DNA of 64,000 nucleotides from JBHELB01 sp041859045 (GTDB taxonomy: Bacteria; Hydrogenedentota; Hydrogenedentia; Hydrogenedentales; SLHB01): NCBI GenBank assembly GCA_041859045.1, contig JBHELB010000008.1, positions 24,907 through 88,906 on the forward strand, read 5' to 3'. The notes under the pieces are model-generated. The model searched no databases. It was given only the letters and a program-made list of their open reading frames with translations, and had not been told where the DNA came from. The position numbers and the translations under genes were made by a program. Each line of letters starts with the position of its first letter. The first letter of the stretch is position 1. Shown here piece after piece: positions 17,525 to 26,630 of this stretch.

Positions 17525-18073
17525 TTAGCGCACGAGTCCTTGCTCGACCTTTGTGCGCACCGCGTTGCCGCACAACGCCTCGACAATCGCCAGCGCGAAA
17601 TCCAGCGCCGTGCCAGGGCCGCGCGAGGTGATCACCTTGCCGTCGCACGTCACCGCGTCGCCCGTGAAGGTTACCCCAGGCACCGCCATGCGATCCAGCA
17701 CACCCGGGTAACTCGTGGCGCGTTTGCCTGCGAGCACACCCGCCTTCGCCAAGACCTTCGGTGCGGCGCAGATTGCCCCCACGAACTTGCCACTATTGGC
17801 CATCTCCTTGAGCATCGCCAGCAATCGCTCGTCATTGGCCAAGTTGTCCGACCCCGGCAAGCCGCCCGGCAACACCACCATGTCATAGTCCTCTTCGAGC
17901 GCCTTCGCCAACGTCGTGTCGGGGACCAACACCACGCCGCGGCTCGCGCGCACGTGCTGCGTGTCGAGTCCCGCGGTCACTACATGCACGTCGGCACGAC
18001 GCAAAATGTCGATGATCGTCACCGCCTCGAGTTCTTCGCATCCCTGAGCCAGGGGAACAAGCACCTTCGCCAT
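17525..18073 (-). CDS. DJ-1/PfpI-family protein
   Basis: The protein has 182 residues from the ATG at 18073, preceded by GGGAGGAAACG; the frame is open to 18136, but that part overlaps the gap after the upstream gene. The nucleophile elbow GAICAAPKVLAKAGVL places Cys102, and Glu13/Glu14 in QGCEELEAV is the partner glutamate of DJ-1/YajL proteins. These act as chaperones, deglycase/glyoxalase-like enzymes or oxidative-stress proteins; the precise activity is debated for the family. It lies 34 bp downstream of the fatty-acid oxidation gene. Confidence 0.9.
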   Translation of the reverse strand: MAKVLVPLAQGCEELEAVTIIDILRRADVHVVTAGLDTQHVRASRGVVLVPDTTLAKALEEDYDMVVLPGGLPGSDNLANDERLLAMLKEMANSGKFVGAICAAPKVLAKAGVLAGKRATSYPGVLDRMAVPGVTFTGDAVTCDGKVITSRGPGTALDFALAIVEALCGNAVRTKVEQGLVR

Positions 18074-18107
18074 CGTTTCCTCCCTTCCCCGCGCATTACC
18101 ACGCGGT

Positions 18108-20501
18108 CTAATTTCGCAACGGTTTACCCTGCGCAAGCATGTGCTGCATGCGTTGCTGCGTTTTCTCCGTGCCGCACAGCGAGAGCATCGCTTCGCATTC
18201 GAGGTCGAGCACGTCTTGCTCCGTCATCGACGCGCCCGCCGGGCGGTCTCCGCCGGTCATCACGCGGGCCAGTTGCTCCGCGATGAGCACATCATGACCC
18301 GTCGCATAGCCCGCGAGCTGGAATTGATATACCCCCGTGCGCAACGCGGCACGCGCCGGTTCGCCCAGCGCTGTGAGCACGGCCGGCCGCGGTGGAGTGT
18401 ACCCCATTTGGGCCAGACCCAGGCACACGTTCTTTGCACGCTGCACCTGGTGTTCGAAGTTTACGCAGATGAAGTCCTGAGCGGAAAGGTATCCAATGTC
18501 GATCGATTCTGGCCCGCTCCCGCTCACCTTGGCCTGCGCGATCGTTTCGAACGCACGACGCACATACGGGAAAGGGTCGCCCTCGGGCACGTTGGCGGGC
18601 ACGTAGGCCAGCGCACGCCGCAACATTTCCTTGGTGCCGCCGCCTGCGGGAATAATGCCAACGCCAAACTCGACCAGTCCGCCGTAGGTTTCCGCGGCGA
18701 TGACCGTGCGCGCGGCGTGTTGGCAAAGTTCGATACCGCCGCCGAACGTGTAGTGATGCGGCGCGGCGACCACCGGCTTGCGGCAGTAACGCATGGCCAT
18801 GTTCACGCGGTGGAACAGGCGGATGATCGCCTCGAGCGCCTCCCAGCGTTGTTGCATTACCTCGCCGAGAATGAGCATCAGGTTGGCGCCCGCGCAGAAG
18901 TGGGGGCCTTGGTTTGCCACGACGAGCCCCTCGAACTGATCCTCGTTGCACCGGCGCACGCCTTCCTCAAGCAAGTTCAAGAGGTCGCCGTCGATGGTGT
19001 TCAGTTTCGACTGAAACTCCGCGCAGAGTATGCCATCGCCGAGATCGATCAGCGCACACGAGTCATTCTTCTTGAGCGTGCCATGCGCCATTTTTGCATC
19101 GGCTAGCACGAGTTCGCGCGGATTCGACGAAACGAGGCGGTAATGCCCCAAAGCAAGATCGAAGTAGTAGCGTTGCCCTTTCTCCACCTTATAGAAAGAG
19201 GTCGCTTTTTTCTCGCGCATGCGCAACGCGATCGGCGGCAACGCGATGCCATCCGCCTCCATTCGCGCGCAAACCTCATCAAACCCGAGTACGTCCCAGG
19301 TTTCGAAGAGCCCGATTTCCCACGCAAACCCCCATTTTACCGCGTTGTCGATGTTCACGATGTCGTCCGCGATCTCCGGGATACGGTTCGCCGCGTAGAC
19401 CGCCGTGTTCGCGAACACCTTCCAGGCAAAACGCGCGCCGGGATCGTCGCCGGTGTGCATCGCGCGCACCTTCGCCTCCAAGGTCGCTGCGGACTTCGCC
19501 GCCGCAAGGCACGCGAACGACGGCTTGCGCTGCGGGCGGTACTCGAGCGTCTCGACATCAAGCGACAGAATGACGGGCCGACCTTTCTCGTCCTTTTCAC
19601 TCGTGCGCTTGTAGAATCCGGCCCCGGCCTTCGCGCCGAGCAGACCTTTCTCCGCCATGGCCGTCGTCCACGGCAAGGGACGGCACAACTCACGCGCTTC
19701 GTCGCCGGGACAGTTGTCGTAGACGTTCTTGATCACGTGCAGGTAGGTGTCGATTCCTACAATATCCAGCGTACGGAACGTCGCGGACGATGCATGGCCG
19801 ACCTCCGGTCCGGTCAGGGCGTCCACGTCCTCGACGGTCAAGCCGTCCTTCGTGAATTCCGACGCGATGTACTGGCACGCGAACGTCAGAATGCGATTGC
19901 CCACGAAGTTCGGGGTGTCTTTCGCGTAGACCACACCCTTGCCCAGGATATTTTCGGAAAACGCCGCCATGAACCGGACGACTTCCGGCAGTACCTCGGG
20001 GCCGGGGATGATTTCCATTAGTTTCAGATAGCGCGGAGGGTTAAAAAAATGCGTGCCGAGAAAGTGGCGGCGCATATCGGAGTCCATCCCTTCCGCTAGG
20101 GCGGACAGCAGCACGCCGCTCGTGTTGGTGCTAACGATCGTGCCGGGGCGGCGATGTTTGGCGACCGCCGCAAAGACCGTGCGCTTGACGTCGAGAGCCT
20201 CTTTGACCACCTCAATGACCCAGTCGCAGTCCGCAATCCGCGCGATATCGTCCTCAAGGTTGCCCACTTCAATCAGGGCCAGGTCGTCCGTCCGGTACAA
20301 CGGCGCGGGTTTGGCCTTCAGCAGCGCCTGCCGCGCCCCGGCGGCGACGGCATTGCGCTTGGCGCGGTCTGTTGCGGGTGCGCCCGGGGGGAGAATGTCC
20401 AGCATCAGGCTCGGAATGCCGCAGTTGGCGAGATGCGCGGCGATCGCGCTCCCCATTACTCCAGAACCAAGGACTGCCACGCGTCGGATCTCATGGATCA
20501 T
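18108..20501 (-). CDS. fadN: 3-hydroxyacyl-CoA dehydrogenase / enoyl-CoA hydratase fusion, FadN-like
   Basis: The protein has 797 residues. The dehydrogenase comes first: NAD-binding VAVLGSGVMGSAIAAHLANCG at the N-terminus and the catalytic-His block GTHFFNPPRYLKLMEIIPG near residue 150. The hydratase/isomerase domain comes second: ANQGPHFCAGANLMLI around residue 540 and GGGIELCQ near 600. This HAD-then-ECH order is that of Bacillus FadN rather than E. coli FadB (ECH first). It catalyses two central steps of beta-oxidation. AAAGGAG is optimally spaced from the second ATG at 20501, while the ATG at 20507 is only 1-2 bp from it. No thiolase or acyl-CoA dehydrogenase adjoins it. Confidence 0.9.
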   Translation of the reverse strand: MIHEIRRVAVLGSGVMGSAIAAHLANCGIPSLMLDILPPGAPATDRAKRNAVAAGARQALLKAKPAPLYRTDDLALIEVGNLEDDIARIADCDWVIEVVKEALDVKRTVFAAVAKHRRPGTIVSTNTSGVLLSALAEGMDSDMRRHFLGTHFFNPPRYLKLMEIIPGPEVLPEVVRFMAAFSENILGKGVVYAKDTPNFVGNRILTFACQYIASEFTKDGLTVEDVDALTGPEVGHASSATFRTLDIVGIDTYLHVIKNVYDNCPGDEARELCRPLPWTTAMAEKGLLGAKAGAGFYKRTSEKDEKGRPVILSLDVETLEYRPQRKPSFACLAAAKSAATLEAKVRAMHTGDDPGARFAWKVFANTAVYAANRIPEIADDIVNIDNAVKWGFAWEIGLFETWDVLGFDEVCARMEADGIALPPIALRMREKKATSFYKVEKGQRYYFDLALGHYRLVSSNPRELVLADAKMAHGTLKKNDSCALIDLGDGILCAEFQSKLNTIDGDLLNLLEEGVRRCNEDQFEGLVVANQGPHFCAGANLMLILGEVMQQRWEALEAIIRLFHRVNMAMRYCRKPVVAAPHHYTFGGGIELCQHAARTVIAAETYGGLVEFGVGIIPAGGGTKEMLRRALAYVPANVPEGDPFPYVRRAFETIAQAKVSGSGPESIDIGYLSAQDFICVNFEHQVQRAKNVCLGLAQMGYTPPRPAVLTALGEPARAALRTGVYQFQLAGYATGHDVLIAEQLARVMTGGDRPAGASMTEQDVLDLECEAMLSLCGTEKTQQRMQHMLAQGKPLRN

Positions 20502-20662
20502 GTCCATTCTCCTTTTGTCAGGAACTTCCTCCTCGGTACTGCGTGTCTCTCCATGCTACGCCTGGAGAGGGAAACGGTCAATAGGCGCAAAGACTTCCCT
20601 CTCCGCCAACGCTTCCGGCATAATGCTCCAGGTTGACCGCGGCACGAGAAACAAGGACGCAT

Positions 20663-22351
20663 ATGAACATTCTTGGCATAGGCGGTTATTCGCATGATTC
20701 GGCGGCGGCGCTGGTATGCGATGGGCAGTTGGTGGCGGGAGTCGCGGAGGAGCGCATCTCGCGCATCAAGCACCAGGGCGGCGTGCCTCGGCTGGCCGCG
20801 CAGTATTGTCTCGACGCGGCGGGACTGAAACCCGGCGACGTCGACCATGTCGCCTGTTACATGCGGCCCGGGCAACGGCTGTTCCGCCGTATCCCATACC
20901 GCATCGGCACCGTCCTCAAGAGTCCGCGCTATGCGGCGGGGTATATTGCCTACGAACTTATTCACAACGCGCAGTACGCGGCGGGCATGCGCAGCTTGTG
21001 CGGGCCGAAGACGCGTCTGCACTTCATGGAACACCACCCCGCTCACGCGGCCAGCGCGTTCCTCGTGAGCCCGTTCGACGAGGCGGCGCTGCTCACGGTC
21101 GACTACATCGGCGAATGGGATGTGACGTGGGCGGGCGTGGGGCGCGGGGCATCGATTTCGCGCCTGTGGTCCGAGCACTATCCGCATTCGCTCGGCGTGC
21201 TGTACACCGCGATCACGGACTATCTGGGGTTTCGGCGTGCATCGGATGAATACAAAGTCATGGGCCTGGCATCGTACGGCGAGCCGGAGTACCTCGACGA
21301 GTTTCGCAAGATTGTGCAGCCCAAGGATAACGCGCGGTACGCGCTCGATTTGTCGTGGTTCGCTTGTCACTACCTGCCCGGCTCGCGCCACGGGTACTTC
21401 TCGCAGAAGTTTCTTGATCGCTTCGGGCCGCGCCGCCGCAAGGACGAACCCATCGAAAAGCGGCATGAAAACATCGCCGCGTCCGTGCAAAAGGTGCTCG
21501 AAGAAGCCGTGTTGCGTATGGCGGTGGACTTGCAGAAGCAGACCGGCCTCAAGCGACTGTGCATGGCGGGCGGTGTGGCGCTGAACTGTTCGATGAACGG
21601 CCGCCTGTTGCGCGAAGGTCCGTTTGACGAGATCTTTGTCCAGCCCGCGGCGGGCGACGATGGCATCGCGATCGGCGGCGCGTTTCAACTGCACCATCAA
21701 CTGACTGGGCGTCCACGGGAGTTCGTGTTACGCGATGCGCGCATCGGGCCGTCGTTCTCCAACGAAGAGATCCACCGCTTTCTCGAGATGGCGAAGATAC
21801 CGCACGAGCGTCCCGTGGATTGGATCGAGCGCGCGGCGGAATTACTGGCGCAAGGCATGATTACGGGGTGGTATCAGGGCCGCATGGAATTCGGTCCGCG
21901 CGCGCTGGGCTCGCGCAGTATCCTGGCCGATCCGACGCGCCCGGACATGAAGGATCTAATCAACCACTACGTGAAACACCGCGAAGAGTTCCGGCCGTTC
22001 GCGCCGAGTTGCCTCAAAGAACGCGCCCCAGAGTTCTTCGAAGGATGCGCCGATTCGCCGTTCATGTTGTTCGTGCACCCTGTGCGCCCGGAGAAACGCG
22101 CGCAGGTTCCTGCGATCACACACATCGACGGCACCGCGCGCGTGCAGACCGTCGATCGCGACGTGAACCCCGAGTACTACCGCCTCATTGAGGCGTTCGA
22201 GCGGCGTCGCGGTGTGCCGATGGTGCTGAACACCTCGTTCAACGTGATGGGCGAGCCCATTGTGCACACGCCGTCCGACGCAGTGCGTTGTTTCTACAGC
22301 ACCGGCATGGACGCGCTCGTCATCGGCGACTGCGTGGTGCTCAAGCGGTGA
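20663..22351 (+). CDS. carbamoyltransferase, NodU/CmcH family
   Basis: The protein has 562 residues from the ATG at 20663 (AAGGA upstream); the longer GTG/TTG-type reading from 20633 has no RBS. HDSAAALV near residue 10, EHHPAHAASAF near 129 and GGVALNCSMN near 310 form the Kae1-like ATP/metal-binding domain that makes carbamoyl-adenylate. GRMEFGPRALGSRSI near 412 and VLNTSFNVMGEPI near 528 belong to the C-terminal YrdC-like transferase part. The family transfers carbamoyl to a sugar or other hydroxyl. It overlaps the next glycosyltransferase (GTGA), so it probably decorates a surface glycan or glycolipid built by the following genes. Confidence 0.93.
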   Translation: MNILGIGGYSHDSAAALVCDGQLVAGVAEERISRIKHQGGVPRLAAQYCLDAAGLKPGDVDHVACYMRPGQRLFRRIPYRIGTVLKSPRYAAGYIAYELIHNAQYAAGMRSLCGPKTRLHFMEHHPAHAASAFLVSPFDEAALLTVDYIGEWDVTWAGVGRGASISRLWSEHYPHSLGVLYTAITDYLGFRRASDEYKVMGLASYGEPEYLDEFRKIVQPKDNARYALDLSWFACHYLPGSRHGYFSQKFLDRFGPRRRKDEPIEKRHENIAASVQKVLEEAVLRMAVDLQKQTGLKRLCMAGGVALNCSMNGRLLREGPFDEIFVQPAAGDDGIAIGGAFQLHHQLTGRPREFVLRDARIGPSFSNEEIHRFLEMAKIPHERPVDWIERAAELLAQGMITGWYQGRMEFGPRALGSRSILADPTRPDMKDLINHYVKHREEFRPFAPSCLKERAPEFFEGCADSPFMLFVHPVRPEKRAQVPAITHIDGTARVQTVDRDVNPEYYRLIEAFERRRGVPMVLNTSFNVMGEPIVHTPSDAVRCFYSTGMDALVIGDCVVLKR

Positions 22352-23469
22352 GAGTTTTCATCCCCACCGCGGACTATCCGCCAATTGAGGGCGGCATTAG
22401 TTCCGTGGCGTTGCACGTGTCGCGCGAACTGTCGCGGATGGGCCACGAAGTCACCGTACTCGCGCCGTATTTTCCCGGCATGGACGCTTTCGACGAGGCC
22501 GAGCCCGCCCGCGTCGTGCGCTATCGCGGTTACGGGTGGGGGTGGTTGCGGCTTCTTCCAATTCTGCTGTACGGCTGGCGCGCCGCACGCCGCGCGGACG
22601 TGCTTATTGCGATCAACGTGGCGTATGGCGGGCTGCTCGGCCTGCTGACGCCGCGCACGCCCATGCTTGTTTTCGCCTACGCCTACGAGTTCCTGAAATT
22701 CGGCCGCGCGCCACTGCTGGGAGCCTTGCTCCGCCGCGTGTATGCTCGCGCGCGGGCCATCGTCGCGATCAGCAACTTTACCCGCGATCAACTCGCGGCG
22801 TTCGGCGTGCCGCAGGAACGCATTTCCGTCGCGTATCCCGGTGCGCCAACATCGGTGGAGTTTACGGAGGATGAACTCGGCGCCGTGCGCCGCCGCCACG
22901 GCCTCGAGCGCGCACGCGTCATTCTTGCGGTTGGACGCTTCATACCGCGCAAGAACCATCTCGCGCTGATTGAGGCGCTTCCCACCGTGCTTGAGAGCGT
23001 GCCGGATGCGCTGCTCGTGCTTGTGGGGCAGGGGCCCATGCGCGATGCCGTCGAGCGCCGCGCAAAGGAACTCGGTGTCCGCCCGCGGGTCGTGCTGACG
23101 GGGCGTCTTGAAGACCGCGAGGTCGCCGCGCTCTATGCGTTGTGCGACGTGTTCGCGCTGCCCACGGGCACGGACGCGCGCGGGCAAGTCGAGGGATTTG
23201 GCCTCGTATTCAGCGAGGCGCACGCCTACGGCAAGCCCGTGGTGGCGGGGCGTTCGGGCGGCGTGGTGGACGCCGTGATTGATGGCGAGACAGGCCTATT
23301 TGTCGAAGCGAATGACGCGCAGGCGCTTGCCGAGGCATTGGTGCGAGTGCTCAAAGACCCTGATTTGGCGCGGCATTTGGGAGAAAACGGCAAACGTCGC
23401 GTTGAGACCGAGCTGAACTGGGCCGAATTCACGCGGCGCTCGCTGGCGGCACTGGAGAAAACGCGATGA
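22348..23469 (+). CDS. GT4-family glycosyltransferase
   Basis: The protein has 373 residues. The GTG start overlaps the TGA of the carbamoyltransferase. The N-terminus VFIPTADYPPIEGGISSVA is the GT-B acceptor-side pattern with the GG loop. VGRFIPRKNHLALIEAL (about residue 192) and the EGFGLVFSE block (E-x7-E, about residue 280) bind the nucleotide sugar. It is probably cytoplasmic, at the inner-membrane face, building a surface polysaccharide or glycolipid. The donor and acceptor are unknown. Confidence 0.92.
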   Translation: MRVFIPTADYPPIEGGISSVALHVSRELSRMGHEVTVLAPYFPGMDAFDEAEPARVVRYRGYGWGWLRLLPILLYGWRAARRADVLIAINVAYGGLLGLLTPRTPMLVFAYAYEFLKFGRAPLLGALLRRVYARARAIVAISNFTRDQLAAFGVPQERISVAYPGAPTSVEFTEDELGAVRRRHGLERARVILAVGRFIPRKNHLALIEALPTVLESVPDALLVLVGQGPMRDAVERRAKELGVRPRVVLTGRLEDREVAALYALCDVFALPTGTDARGQVEGFGLVFSEAHAYGKPVVAGRSGGVVDAVIDGETGLFVEANDAQALAEALVRVLKDPDLARHLGENGKRRVETELNWAEFTRRSLAALEKTR

Positions 23470-24653
23470 AGCGTCTGCGCGTGGCCCATGTGATTACGCG
23501 CCTGTGCCAGGGCGGCGCGCAGGAAAACACGCTGAACACGGTGTTGTTGCACGACCGCGCGCGATATGAGCCCGAACTGATCACTGGGGTCGTCGAGCCG
23601 GGCGAAGCGTCGATCGAGTTCAAGGCCGAAGAAGCGGGCGTGACCGTGTTGCGTATCCCGGATCTCATGCGTGCTGTTGCGCCGTTGCATGATTGGCGCG
23701 CCTTGCGCGAGCTCACGCGATTGTTTCGTGAACGCCGCTACGACATCGTTCACACGCACACCTCGAAGGCCGGATACGTCGGCCGTTTGGCGGCGGCGCG
23801 CGCGGGGGTTCCCGTCGTGGTTCACACCCCGCACGGCCATGTGTTCGACGGCTATTTCTCGAAGCCTGTAACGCGGCTGTTCATTGCGCTCGAGCGGCAT
23901 GCCGCGCGCAAGACAGATCGCATTATCGCGTTGACACCGCGCGGCATTGAGGAGCATCTCGCCGAGGGGATTGGCCGCCGCGAACAGTACGCGGCGATTT
24001 TCAGCGGTATCGACCTGCGGCCTTTTGCACATCACGACGCCTTACGCGCGGGAACGCGCACGGCTGCGGGGTATACCGACGCCGACTTCATCGTGGGGTG
24101 CGCGGGACGCCTTGAGCCGGTCAAGGGGTTTAGCCTCGCCATCGAAGCCGCACGGCGCGTGTGCGCGGAATGTTCGAACGTGCGCTTCCTGCTCGCCGGT
24201 GCAGGCCCGCTTGAGCCCGAGCTTCGCGCGATGGCTGCGCCGCTCGGCGATAGGTTCCAGTTCGTGGGGTTCCAGCATGACGTCGCGCGGTTCATGGCCG
24301 GGCTCGACCTTTTTGTCCTGCCATCGCTCAACGAAGGGATGGGCCGCGTGCTGCTGGAATGCGGCGCGGCGGGCGTTGCGGCGGTGGCGACGCGGGTCGG
24401 CGGCGTGCCGGACATCGTGGTGGACGGAGAGACCGGCCTCCTTGTGCCGCCACGCGCTCCAGACGCACTCGCGGCGGCTATTTTGACTCTCGTTCGCGAT
24501 CCCGCGCGTGCTCGCAGGATGGGTCAGGCCGCACGCGCGCGCATCGTGCCCGCGTATGGCATCGAAGAGATGGTGCGCAAGATCCAGGCGCTGTATGAGG
24601 ACGTGGTCGCGCTCAAAATCGAGGCGGGTAACGCGGGAAATCAGTCGCTCTGA
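23466..24653 (+). CDS. GT4-family glycosyltransferase
   Basis: The protein has 395 residues. The ATG overlaps the previous stop (ATGA). The N-terminus VAHVITRLCQGGAQENTLN is the WaaG/PimA-like GGA loop. HTHTSKAGYVGRLAA near residue 98 and NEGMGRVLLE (E-x7-E) near 285 are the GT4 hallmarks. It is the third gene of the carbamoyltransferase-glycosyltransferase cassette and is clearly diverged from its neighbour, so the two probably add different sugars. Confidence 0.92.
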   Translation: MKRLRVAHVITRLCQGGAQENTLNTVLLHDRARYEPELITGVVEPGEASIEFKAEEAGVTVLRIPDLMRAVAPLHDWRALRELTRLFRERRYDIVHTHTSKAGYVGRLAAARAGVPVVVHTPHGHVFDGYFSKPVTRLFIALERHAARKTDRIIALTPRGIEEHLAEGIGRREQYAAIFSGIDLRPFAHHDALRAGTRTAAGYTDADFIVGCAGRLEPVKGFSLAIEAARRVCAECSNVRFLLAGAGPLEPELRAMAAPLGDRFQFVGFQHDVARFMAGLDLFVLPSLNEGMGRVLLECGAAGVAAVATRVGGVPDIVVDGETGLLVPPRAPDALAAAILTLVRDPARARRMGQAARARIVPAYGIEEMVRKIQALYEDVVALKIEAGNAGNQSL

Positions 24654-24672
24654 AAAGAAAAGGCTGGGCGTT

Positions 24673-24702
24673 TTGCGCGATGAAATGGGAGGTGAGTATA
24701 CT
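24673..24702 (+). promoter_or_regulatory. probable promoter of hemB
   Basis: TTGCGC (24673-24678), an 18-bp spacer and TATACT (24697-24702) lie 57 bp before the hemB ATG. Confidence 0.5.
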
Positions 24703-24759
24703 CGCCTTTCATGAACAGATGTCCATCGCGATCGGCCTCAACGTTCCGGAGGAAATGAA

Positions 24760-25758
24760 ATGCCGTATCCCATTCATCGTTTGCGGCGCATGCGCCGGAA
24801 TCCCACGTTCCGCCGTATGGTGCGCGAAACCGACTTACGGGTGGACCATCTCATCGCGCCGCTGTTCGTGCGGCCGGGCGAAGGCGTCCGTGCGCCGATC
24901 GCCTCAATGCCGGGACAGTTTCAACTCTCGCCGGATACATTGGTGGAGGAAGCCCGCGCGTTGGCGGACCTCGGCGTGCCTGCGGTGCTGCTGTTCGGTA
25001 TCCCGGAGCACAAAGACGCGCTGGGCAGCGAGGCGTACGCCGACGACGGAATCGTGTGCAGGGCGATCGACGCGCTCAAGAAGGCCTGCCCGGGACTCTG
25101 CGTCATTACCGACGTATGCCTATGCGAATACACGGACCACGGCCACTGCGGCGTGGTGCGGAAGAACCGCGATGGCGCGATGGACGTGGACAACGACGCG
25201 ACGTTGGAGCTGTTGGCGCGCGAGGCGATTGCCCACGTGCGCGCGGGGGCCGACATGGTCGCGCCGTCGGACATGATGGACGGCCGCGTGGGGCGCCTGC
25301 GCGATGCGCTCGACGTGGCGGGTTTCGACGACGTGCCGATCATGGCCTATAGCGCGAAATTCGCATCCGCATTCTACGGCCCCTTCCGCGACGCGGCAGA
25401 ATCGCCCCCGCAGTTCGGCGATCGCTGTTCGTACCAGATGGATCCCGCGAATCACGTCGAGGCGCTGCGCGAGATCGCGTTGGACATCGAAGAAGGCGCG
25501 GACATCGTCATGGTGAAACCGGGATTGCCGTACCTGGACATCGTTCGCGCGGCCGCGGACACGTTCGACACGCCGCTGGCCGTGTATAACGTCTCGGGTG
25601 AGTACGCGATGGTAAAGGCCGCCGCCGCCAACGGCTGGCTCGACGAACGCCGCACGGTGATGGAGTTGCTGCTGGGCTTTCGCCGGGCGGGCGCGCAATT
25701 GATTCTGACCTACCACGCGCGCGACGCCGCGCAGTGGCTTGCGAAAGCAGGGGCATAG
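24760..25758 (+). CDS. hemB: porphobilinogen synthase (delta-aminolevulinate dehydratase)
   Basis: The protein has 332 residues. It condenses two 5-aminolevulinate molecules to porphobilinogen in tetrapyrrole synthesis. The zinc-binding cysteines of the Zn-dependent class are present: Cys120, Cys122 and Cys130 in CLCEYTDHGHC. The Schiff-base lysines are Lys200 in YSAKFAS and Lys253 in VMVKPGLPYLD. GGAGG precedes the ATG and a separate promoter lies upstream. No other haem gene is adjacent; the UroD-family gene at 5.4 kb is not an obvious partner. Confidence 0.97.
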   Translation: MPYPIHRLRRMRRNPTFRRMVRETDLRVDHLIAPLFVRPGEGVRAPIASMPGQFQLSPDTLVEEARALADLGVPAVLLFGIPEHKDALGSEAYADDGIVCRAIDALKKACPGLCVITDVCLCEYTDHGHCGVVRKNRDGAMDVDNDATLELLAREAIAHVRAGADMVAPSDMMDGRVGRLRDALDVAGFDDVPIMAYSAKFASAFYGPFRDAAESPPQFGDRCSYQMDPANHVEALREIALDIEEGADIVMVKPGLPYLDIVRAAADTFDTPLAVYNVSGEYAMVKAAAANGWLDERRTVMELLLGFRRAGAQLILTYHARDAAQWLAKAGA

Positions 25759-25762
25759 AAAG

Positions 25763-25791
25763 AAAAACGGAGGAACACGTCCTTTCCTCCG
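25763..25791 (-). terminator. terminator downstream of tatA (convergent with hemB)
   Basis: A 7-bp perfect stem, CGGAGGA (25768-25774) and TCCTCCG (25785-25791), has a 10-nt loop. On the minus strand it is followed by TTTTT (25763-25767) and so fits termination of tatA. It lies between the two convergent stops and may also help stop hemB transcription. Confidence 0.65.
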
Positions 25792-25810
25792 AAAATCAGC
25801 TTTCAGACGT

Positions 25811-26005
25811 CTATGCTTTGGGTTCTTGGTCGTTCTTGGAGTCGTCCGCGTTGTCGATGAACTTCTCGGGTGTCTTCACCGTCGAGCGGAACTCACTAAT
25901 CGCCGTGCCCAGCGCCTTGCCAACCTGCGGCAGCTTGCCGACGCCGAAGATAATTACGACGATCACCAAAACTATGACCAGTTCCATGGGGCCAAGGCCA
26001 AACAT
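25811..26005 (-). CDS. tatA: Sec-independent translocase subunit TatA/E
   Basis: The protein has 64 residues from the ATG at 26005, with AAGGAG 7 bp upstream; the extra upstream codons to 26023 lack an RBS. It shows the short N-terminal membrane helix (ELVIVLVIVVIIFGV), the conserved hinge FGVGKLPQVGKALG and an amphipathic helix, then an acidic tail. TatA forms the pore of the twin-arginine pathway with TatC, which is not in the window. Confidence 0.95.
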   Translation of the reverse strand: MFGLGPMELVIVLVIVVIIFGVGKLPQVGKALGTAISEFRSTVKTPEKFIDNADDSKNDQEPKA

Positions 26006-26064
26006 ATCAGGCTCCTTGCACATCTACGCGTTTGCGCCCTGTAGCGCAGTATCCACACGCATCC

Positions 26065-26093
26065 AGTATAGGTCCGGCGAGAAGATGGGTCAA
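26065..26093 (-). promoter_or_regulatory. sigma-70-type promoter of tatA
   Basis: On the minus strand TTGACC (26088-26093), a 17-bp spacer and TATACT (26065-26070) lie about 60 bp before the tatA ATG. Confidence 0.7.
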
Positions 26094-26173
26094 GAATTTC
26101 TCAAAACCCAAATCGCCGGATAACTTTCAGAAAAAGCGTCAGGGGCGTTTTGTCGCGGAAATATCTTGCCTCT

Positions 26174-26411
26174 AATCCGCGAAGCGGATGACAGAACGTA
26201 GCCTCGGGTGGAACGGAGCGGCGTAGCCGCGAAGTGGAACCCGGGGATGCCCTCCCAAAGAAAAGAACCCCGGAACGGGGTGTTAGGAAATGGGATATTT
26301 CTCCAAGAAGGCGGCTTTGACACCCGCTGCGCGGGTTCTCTGTTTGGAAGCTACCCCAGGGTTCCGCTTCGCTCCACCCTGGGCTACGTTCTGTCATCCG
26401 CTTCGCGGATT
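26174..26411. repeat. long inverted-repeat intergenic element
   Basis: The first 30 bp (26174-26203, starting AATCCGCGAAGCGGATGACA) are perfectly complementary to 26382-26411. Similarity continues inward to 26246 and 26354 (GGGTGGAxCGxAGCGG...ACCC.GGGG), where the left arm carries a short insertion. The outer tip CCGCGAAGCGG is itself a small palindrome, and the interior holds two further hairpins (CCCCGGAACGGGG; ACCCGCTGCGCGGGT). Open frames crossing it are low-complexity shadows. It looks like a non-coding mobile or palindromic repeat. Confidence 0.85.
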
Positions 26412-26630
26412 CAGCACGCTTGCGCCAGACCCGCCATTCGCCGCAAGAACGTTTTCGCCAACCGTGAGGGAGATTGCAGAATCCCTCGTATGGGGCACCA
26501 CACAGGACCCATCGGGTGCTTCCCTAATACCCACCTTTGCTTGAACACTAAGGGCTTGCGCAAGCTGCTTCGTCTTACCCGGCGATTGGGGGTAAAACCT
26601 CTGATCAACAACGCGTTCCTTGTTGCACTG
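26412..26630. other. intergenic stretch without a recognised gene
   Basis: This 219-bp region lies between the inverted-repeat element and the olsA-like stop. A minus-strand frame is open through part of it, but it has no convincing start, RBS or family similarity. I see no RNA gene or terminator with a T-run. Confidence 0.5.

Noticed and set aside
26101..26397. Minus-strand 98-codon frame across the inverted-repeat element
   Set aside because: It reads through palindromic repeat sequence with biased residues (Arg/Ser/Gly/Pro), no RBS and no family; such frames are typical spurious products of these repeats.
26412..26630. Minus-strand open frame downstream of the olsA-like gene as a small gene
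   Set aside because: No start codon with an RBS, and it runs into the repeat element; no recognised family.
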